DNA from: Falciphora oryzae
Taxonomy: Eukaryota; Ascomycota; Sordariomycetes; Magnaporthales; Magnaporthaceae
Reading direction: 5' to 3'
Assembly (NCBI GenBank): GCA_000733355.1
Contig: JNVV01000128.1
Location: 1 to 10,238, forward strand
DNA length: 10,238 bases
Position numbers and translations under genes: made by a program. This document shows, one piece after another, positions 5,776-10,238 of this stretch; within the stretch, counting starts at the first letter, position 1; each line of letters begins with the position of its first letter. The notes below the pieces were generated by a model that was not told where the DNA came from, did not search any database, and saw only the letters and a program-made list of their open reading frames with translations.

Positions 5776-7176
5776 TCAGGCACGGAAGGGCTTCAGCACC
5801 AGGGATGAGCTCAGCGCCGTGCCTGTCGTGCTGGCTGCGAGAGTAGACGTCGGCGCGGCCGTAGTCGAGGCAGCACCGCCGGAGGACGCCGTGGTCGTCG
5901 CCGCCGCCGACGAGGTGGGCCTCGTCCGCTTGCGTGTGAGTGTGATCCTCTTCCCCTTCCTCCTCCTCCTCGACGTCGCCGCGGCCGAGGTCAGCGACGC
6001 GGCCGGCATGGTCGACGCATCGGCGCCGCCACCGGCCGAGGTGGGGCTGGCCACGGCGCCGGTGGGCGCGAGCTGCGTCGTGGTCGGGAACTGCTTGGAG
6101 ATGGCCGAGGCCTTGAGCAGGGCGTGGCCTGCCTCCAGGTTGTTTTTGACTTCGGCCGAGCCCTCCCTGGCCAGCGCCTTTATGGCCTCGTCCAGGTCGC
6201 GCAGGTTGCCGTCGATCTGGCTCAGCACACCCGGCAGGTCCTTGAAGCTCTTGATGTTTTGTGGCGTGTTGATCGTTGGCTCGACGTCGATCTGCTGGAT
6301 GGGGAAGCAACCGCCTGTTTTGTTTTGCCTGGTCAGTCAAGGATCGGGCTTATCATCTCCGGACTCTTGATGGGGCGTACGTACCAAACGGCCCGGCTAT
6401 GGCATTGTTTCGGCAGCGAACTGTGCAGATGTTGCCCGTCGAGCCTAAGGGACGCATCCATGTTAGCCAGCCGTTTTGTACAGCCGTGTTGAAGGAGATG
6501 CGTACCGCCAGTGCACTTGACGTCGTCTGGCAGCTTGATGGTGATGTTGAAGTCCTGCGCCACCACCTGCGAGAGCCCGTTGATGCCCGGCACGTTACTG
6601 AGCATCTCGAGCTGCTTCTCCATAATGCTCGAGTTGCTACCCTCGTCGATATCGCAACCGTATGGACCCGCGCCGTCCGCATTGACCTGGTGGAGCGTCA
6701 TCTTGATCTCGCCGCCCGCCTTCACCTGGGTCACCTTGCCGGCAGCGAGCGCATTTTCGGTGTGCATGGCGATGTCGATGTTGCCCTGAAGCTGATTCCT
6801 GCCGCAGAGGCTTCGGGGTCACAGTTAATATATTTTGTTGCCTTTTTCCCCCAACCTAACTATTTTATCTTCAAGAAGACCTACTTAACAATGTTCTTTT
6901 CGATCTCCGTCTCCCGGATTAGCGTCGTGTCCAGCTGGCAGGGGGCGATCATGCTGCAGTTCCTCGAGATGGCCTCGTCGACTGTTGCACGGCTGTCAGC
7001 TTTACTGGTTCCGGCTAGCAGCAGCTGGTGGTTGAGGTAGTTGGGTACTGACCTCCAAAGCCGACGCTGCTGGGCGACCCAGCTATCCCTTGGGCGTTGA
7101 GGATAACCCCATGGCTCCGGACAGCGGACGCGAGGGCCGCAGCCGAGGCGAGTGATCGAAAGACGAGTTTTTCCAT
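5776..7176 (-). CDS. Egh16/MAS/GAS-type secreted appressorium-associated protein, five exons
   Basis: Spliced exons on the minus strand are 7176-7053, 6981-6885, 6810-6506, 6444-6385 and 6314-5776, giving 374 aa. Introns of 71, 74, 61 and 70 bp have GT/AG ends and branch-like GCTGAC, TTAAC, GCTAAC and CTGAC. Residues 1-21 are a signal peptide, and the mature protein should begin HGVILNAQGIAGSPSSVGFG (from H22). Other family blocks are RNCSMIAPCQLDTTLIRE (48-65), CGRNQLQGNID (76-86), LHQVNADGAGPYGCD (113-127), QDFNITIKLPDDVKCTG (159-175) and GNICTVRCRNNAIAGPFGGC (179-198). Eight cysteines (50, 56, 76, 126, 173, 182, 186, 198) suggest four disulfides. The family (Egh16 of Blumeria, MAS and GAS proteins of Magnaporthe) is tied to appressoria and penetration; its biochemical role is unsettled. 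After about residue 265 the tail is Ala/Ser/Thr-rich with a strongly basic patch (311-328), and it ends without a hydrophobic GPI-type segment. Confidence 0.92.
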
Positions 7177-7400
7177 GTTGTCGAATCGGGATAATGAAAA
7201 CCAAGCAGAAGAGTTGGGCGCAGCCTGTTGAGAAGATAAAGCGGCAACCTGGCCGGGAAGGACCGTCAAGATCCCTCAAAAACTAAGAGAGAAGGGAAAG
7301 AACCACCGAGGCTTGTGTGTCTCTGCCAGACCTACCTAGCTCACAATGCACGCCACGATCGAGAGCGAACGGCCTGGACCAGGGGGAGCCCTCCCGGCAG

Positions 7401-7408
7401 ATTATATA
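7401..7408 (-). promoter_or_regulatory. TATA box candidate for the Egh16-like gene
   Basis: The minus strand reads TATATAAT here, about 225 bp upstream of the ATG at 7176, which would allow a leader of roughly 190 nt. A second, weaker TTTATC lies at 7235-7240. The first fits a TATA element better in sequence and distance. Confidence 0.45.
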
Positions 7409-8983
7409 GAACATCGCGGCATCCCCTGCCGGTTCTTCGATGAGCCTCGTCTTCCCCATAGTAATCATTCCGAGGCAACCGGAGGCTCGTGGGCGATCAG
7501 CAAATAGAGACGGGACGAGGATCTGCGCATGGGGCTAAAGTGGACCCACTTGGGGCTTCCTCTGGAGTCTGGGCTGGGCGCCAACGCTTGGGAGCGTGGT
7601 AAAACATATGACACCCCTGAATTGGGGCCATCACGTCGGCCACATGGCGAGATTCTGCAGGTTTCAACGTGGCGGAAACGTCCCGACTTCTGGGCAGCCG
7701 TTTCTGATAGATTTGTCTAGATGCACTAGTGCCGCATGCAGGAGCCGCCAGCCGCCATCGATCAATGCAGCAGGGTCTGGGATGAGGCGATGGGCAGGTC
7801 TTGCCGGACAACGGTCTGACGTGATAAGGCGTGGAGACTCTGGCGCCCGGGACTTGGTGATGAGGCTGATCCTCTCCTGCCGATCATCCTGGCGTCTGGA
7901 TAAACACGTGGCCCGCGAGCTCCTTGTCGACGACGGTGGGTGATGTTTTTTCCCCGGAGACTTCATGCCTTGTCTGTTCTTGTTCGGCCGAACCACACGC
8001 GGCCCACCTCATCGCACGATGCCGGGACGATGGGTACTCCACCTTTTGGCCACTGCGTTCACGACCGCATTTCTTTTAACGGATGGGATTCTTGGGCTTT
8101 GTTTCACAAGTCACCCTTTGAGCCGGCCACTCTGCGGGATATCTCGGGCCACGCGTGTCCAAAAATGCCAGACGTGCCGTCCTGAGGCAAAGGATCTTGA
8201 TAACAGAAGCTGTCACGAGGAAATGGGCTCACGTCGCGGCCGGAAGCCTCCGCCAGTGATAAGGACGGGATCAACGAGCTGGGTTGTGGCCCCTCCAAAG
8301 CTGCCTTGACGCATCTAGGCGCTACGCAAAGGACAGAGGACGGGGAGTGAGCTCGGGCGATAAAGGGAAAACAATACGTGGTCACAGCTACGAAATCATA
8401 GCAAGATGCCTGGCCTTGGTGCCTCTGCTCGACCGCCCCAGTTGAAAAACAGTCGAGCAACCCAGAACGGAGGAGCTATTGAAGTAGAGAGCATGCATTA
8501 GCCACGAAGGCCGGCCTGCTCGGTCTCCTCGGACTGTCTGCATCGCCCGTCCAAGTCTGTCGGCCGGAGCGGGCTTGGTGCATCGCCAGGCCGACAGGCA
8601 CACCGCCAAGGTCCAGCTTGAAGAAGTCGAGCAGAGGGCTCAACCGAAAGCAACAGTTCTTTGAGTATTATTGGGTCTTTGCCGTCGGTCGAGAGCTGCC
8701 GCTATCTGGTGGGTCCTCCTCGTCAGGCAGCGGTGGCCTCAACTGCGCCATGCTGTCCGTCACACCCCAAGGATCCCTCCTCGCTGGACATGGCTGCCGT
8801 GTGTTGAGCAATCACGGACTCGTCTCCTCTGTTCGTTTCGATTCTGGGAATAGCCCCTTAGAAAGACTTTTCCAGGTGACTCAGTCTGGCCCAGCGGCGG
8901 CGTAGAGTCTACGCCAACCGCTGGACAGACGAGAACGCAGCCCAAATGTGCTTTCATGATCTCTGAAGGGCCTTGAGCAGGGT
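7409..8983. other. Intergenic region, no gene found
   Basis: About 1.6 kb without a supportable gene. ORFs of 60-118 codons exist on both strands (for example plus 7965-8309 and minus 8104-8460), but they overlap each other, show no recognisable motif and lack good splice or start contexts. There is no tRNA-like B box and no transposon signature. It probably contains upstream control DNA of the Egh16-like gene on the left. Confidence 0.5.
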
Positions 8984-9052
8984 GTGATCTCGGTGCCTTG
9001 GCTTTCTTCCTCTTTCTTTTTCCTATTCTTTACACTCCGTGCTAGCATAGCA

Positions 9053-9280
9053 ATGATTGCATCCCAAAAGTACGTAGCCAAGCTGTCCGCCGACAAGGGG
9101 ACCGCCATCTGCCCAGAACTCTCGCACGGTTTCGACCCCGCGTCCACGGCAGAGGTGGGGAGCCGGATGACAGCAAGCGAAATCTGCAGCGTCGATGGGG
9201 TCATGCGCCGATGCATCCAAGCAGCCAGGCAATTTTCACTCTGCCAAGTAACGGGTCAAACATGTGCGTGCATCCCGTAG
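9053..9280 (+). CDS. Short hypothetical ORF, 75 codons
   Basis: I do not recognise this product. An ATG at 9053 follows a strong pyrimidine tract (about 9001-9032), the pattern seen before expressed fungal genes. It opens 75 codons with six cysteines, ending CQVTGQTCACIP. The same frame is open from 8984 but without a better ATG. It has no signal peptide or membrane segment, and the antisense strand is open across much of the interval. The leader is the only positive evidence; a chance ORF is more likely. Confidence 0.15.
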   Translation: MIASQKYVAKLSADKGTAICPELSHGFDPASTAEVGSRMTASEICSVDGVMRRCIQAARQFSLCQVTGQTCACIP

Positions 9281-9832
9281 ACATGAAAAGCCGTCGACAG
9301 CATCGTCGGCGTGCCAGAGATTTGTCACGAAGCCCAAATAGAGCGGGCGGCGAATGCGAGGGTGTCGAGAGGCTCGAGGCTCTGCGGCAAGCACTACAGA
9401 AACTCGAGGGCTGGATCACGAGCACAAGGGCGGCAGGACCTAGGTACCTAGGTAGTTAGGGCTCACAACCATCAAGCAAACCCCAGTCTACGTGGGCTGC
9501 TGCGGCAGTGGGTTGGCGGGAGCAGACCCAGAACAAACCGCTGAGCTGCATGGACTGTGCCTTCTCAACATGAAGCCCGCACTATCTGAGACTCTGGTCC
9601 TCTCGGTCCACAAGCAGAAGGACCTGTCCCTATCAGAGGCTCTCGTCACGGAGCTCGTGCCCCATGTGCCTGAGAGGTGGCTTTGACGCCACAGGACTGG
9701 GCCCTAACAACTCTGCCGTCAACGAGGCGCTACTGCCGAGCTCGAGATTTCCAGCAGGAAGGCACAAGCTCGGTGAAGGCGGTGTGCCGTGGGAGCTGCA
9801 TCACGTAAACCTGCATCACATAAGTAGGTCCC
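9281..9832. other. Intergenic region, no gene found
   Basis: Short ORFs at plus 9211-9459 and 9492-9686 have no recognisable motif, and the latter lacks an ATG at its start. A short direct repeat, CTGCATCAC, occurs twice at about 9797-9820. Nothing else stands out apart from the palindrome listed separately. Confidence 0.4.
9439..9452. repeat. CCTAGGTACCTAGG palindrome
   Basis: A perfect 14-bp palindrome, followed by a partial extension (TAGTTAGG). From memory, runs of TACCTAGGTA-type sequence are scattered in intergenic DNA of many Sordariomycete genomes; I cannot check the frequency here. Its role is unknown to me. Confidence 0.6.
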
Positions 9833-9876
9833 TCCCCCACCTCCTTCTTCCTTTCTTCTTCCCTTTCTTCTTCCCT
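9833..9876 (+). repeat. Polypyrimidine tract with CTTTCTTCTTCC units
   Basis: About 40 almost uninterrupted pyrimidines precede the minisatellite, with the unit CTTTCTTCTTCC in tandem (about 9851-9874). It may be a promoter tract of a plus-strand transcript, or the purine-rich region beyond the stop of a minus-strand gene. Confidence 0.6.
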
Positions 9877-10238
9877 TACGTGGCCCCGTGCCGCGTCCTC
9901 TCTGCCCGGCTCCGTGCCTTGGCTATTGGCCTCGTGCCATGTTCAATCTCTGCTTGGCTTCGTGCCTCGCTACTGGCTTCGTGCCACGCGCGCTCTGCCT
10001 GGCTTCGTGCCTCGGCTATTGGCCTCGTGCCATGTTCAATCTCTGCTTGGCCTCGTGCCTCGCTATTGGCCTCGTGCCACGCGCTCTCCGCCAGGCCTCG
10101 TGCCTCGGCTATTGGCCTTGTGCCATGTTCAATCTCTGCCTGGCCTCGTGCCTCGCAACCCCTTGGCCTCGGCCATGCGTTCTCGGCTTGGCTACGTGCC
10201 TCGTCAACCTCTTGGCTTCGGCCATGCACTCTCGGCTT
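9876..10238 (-). CDS. Possible C-terminal end of a repeat protein running off the window
   Basis: On the minus strand the minisatellite is open from the window edge to a TAA at 9876-9878, 120 codons. It encodes a 31-residue repeat of the form EARGQAEIEHGTRPIA followed by EARGLAESAWHEANS, with three recognisable units. The product is highly charged and Ala/Glu/Arg-rich, and could be helical. There is no ATG inside the window; the only nearby start-like codon is GTG. If real, this is the 3' end of a gene whose start lies beyond 10238. The other possibility is non-coding DNA kept open because 93 is divisible by three. No domain is recognised. Confidence 0.3.
   Translation of the reverse strand, partial: KPRVHGRSQEVDEARSQAENAWPRPRGCEARGQAEIEHGTRPIAEARGLAESAWHEANSEARGQAEIEHGTRPIAEARSQAERAWHEASSEARSQAEIEHGTRPIAKARSRAERTRHGAT
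9879..10238. repeat. 93-bp minisatellite, at least three and a half units
   Basis: The marker GTTCAATCTC recurs at 9941, 10034 and 10127, an exact 93-bp period. Each unit is two related halves of about 48 and 45 bp sharing GGCxTCGTGCC motifs, and most halves carry ATTGG (CCAAT on the other strand). Outer units are more diverged. The array reaches the window edge and is incomplete. Confidence 0.92.

Noticed and set aside
5776..5830. GPI-anchor signal on the Egh16-like protein
   Set aside because: The C-terminus (SSSLVLKPFRA) lacks the required hydrophobic terminal segment.
5663..6370. 235-codon plus-strand ORF
   Set aside because: It is antisense to the last exon of the Egh16-like gene, with composition explained by that exon.
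7965..8309. 114-codon plus-strand ORF
   Set aside because: It has no conserved motif, opposite-strand ORFs overlap it, and there is no supporting splice or promoter signal.
1..10238. CRISPR array, rRNA, riboswitch or bacterial-type operon
   Set aside because: Introns and leader types mark this as fungal nuclear DNA. The only regular arrays are minisatellite-like tandem repeats without unique spacers.

Overview
The window looks like nuclear DNA of a filamentous ascomycete, most likely a Sordariomycete. The evidence is short introns of 61-74 bp with GT donors, CTAAC/CTGAC-type branch points and AG acceptors, pyrimidine-rich leaders, GC-rich coding sequence, and two secreted-protein families typical of these fungi. 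There is no sign of bacterial operons, rRNA or tRNA. The species cannot be named from the sequence alone.

Layout: positions 1-3120 are a patchwork of decayed gene pieces and repeats. They include a plausible 5' exon beginning at ATG 264, a 27-bp tandem repeat, a frameshifted piece of an AMP deaminase catalytic domain (about 1045-1198) that runs into a CAG/GCA-rich tract, an intron-like interval (1321-1398), and a coding-like frame broken by one TGA (1399 to about 1740). These are followed by a duplicated segment of about 100 bp, two kinds of 15-bp palindrome each present twice, and a GNAT acetyltransferase remnant truncated at both ends (2773-3120).

Positions 3294-7176 hold the two convincing genes, both on the minus strand. 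The first is an intact, intronless, secreted pepsin-type aspartic protease of the endothiapepsin class (3294-4559, 421 aa). The second is a five-exon Egh16/MAS/GAS-type appressorium-associated secreted protein (5776-7176, 374 aa once spliced). The 1.2 kb between them is intergenic.

Positions 7177 to about 9875 contain a TATA element for the Egh16-like gene and otherwise no gene I can support. The right edge (9879-10238) is a minisatellite of exact 93-bp period. It stays open on the minus strand as a charged 31-residue protein repeat running off the window.

Together the two genes suggest a fungus that secretes proteins at a host or substrate surface: a degradative acid protease and a protein from a family linked to penetration structures. 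They share a strand but have separate leaders, and nothing indicates co-regulation. No complete new multi-gene system is visible. The most interesting signals are the possible copper-site histidines of the Egh16-like protein, the mosaic of gene fragments at the left, and the translatable minisatellite at the right.
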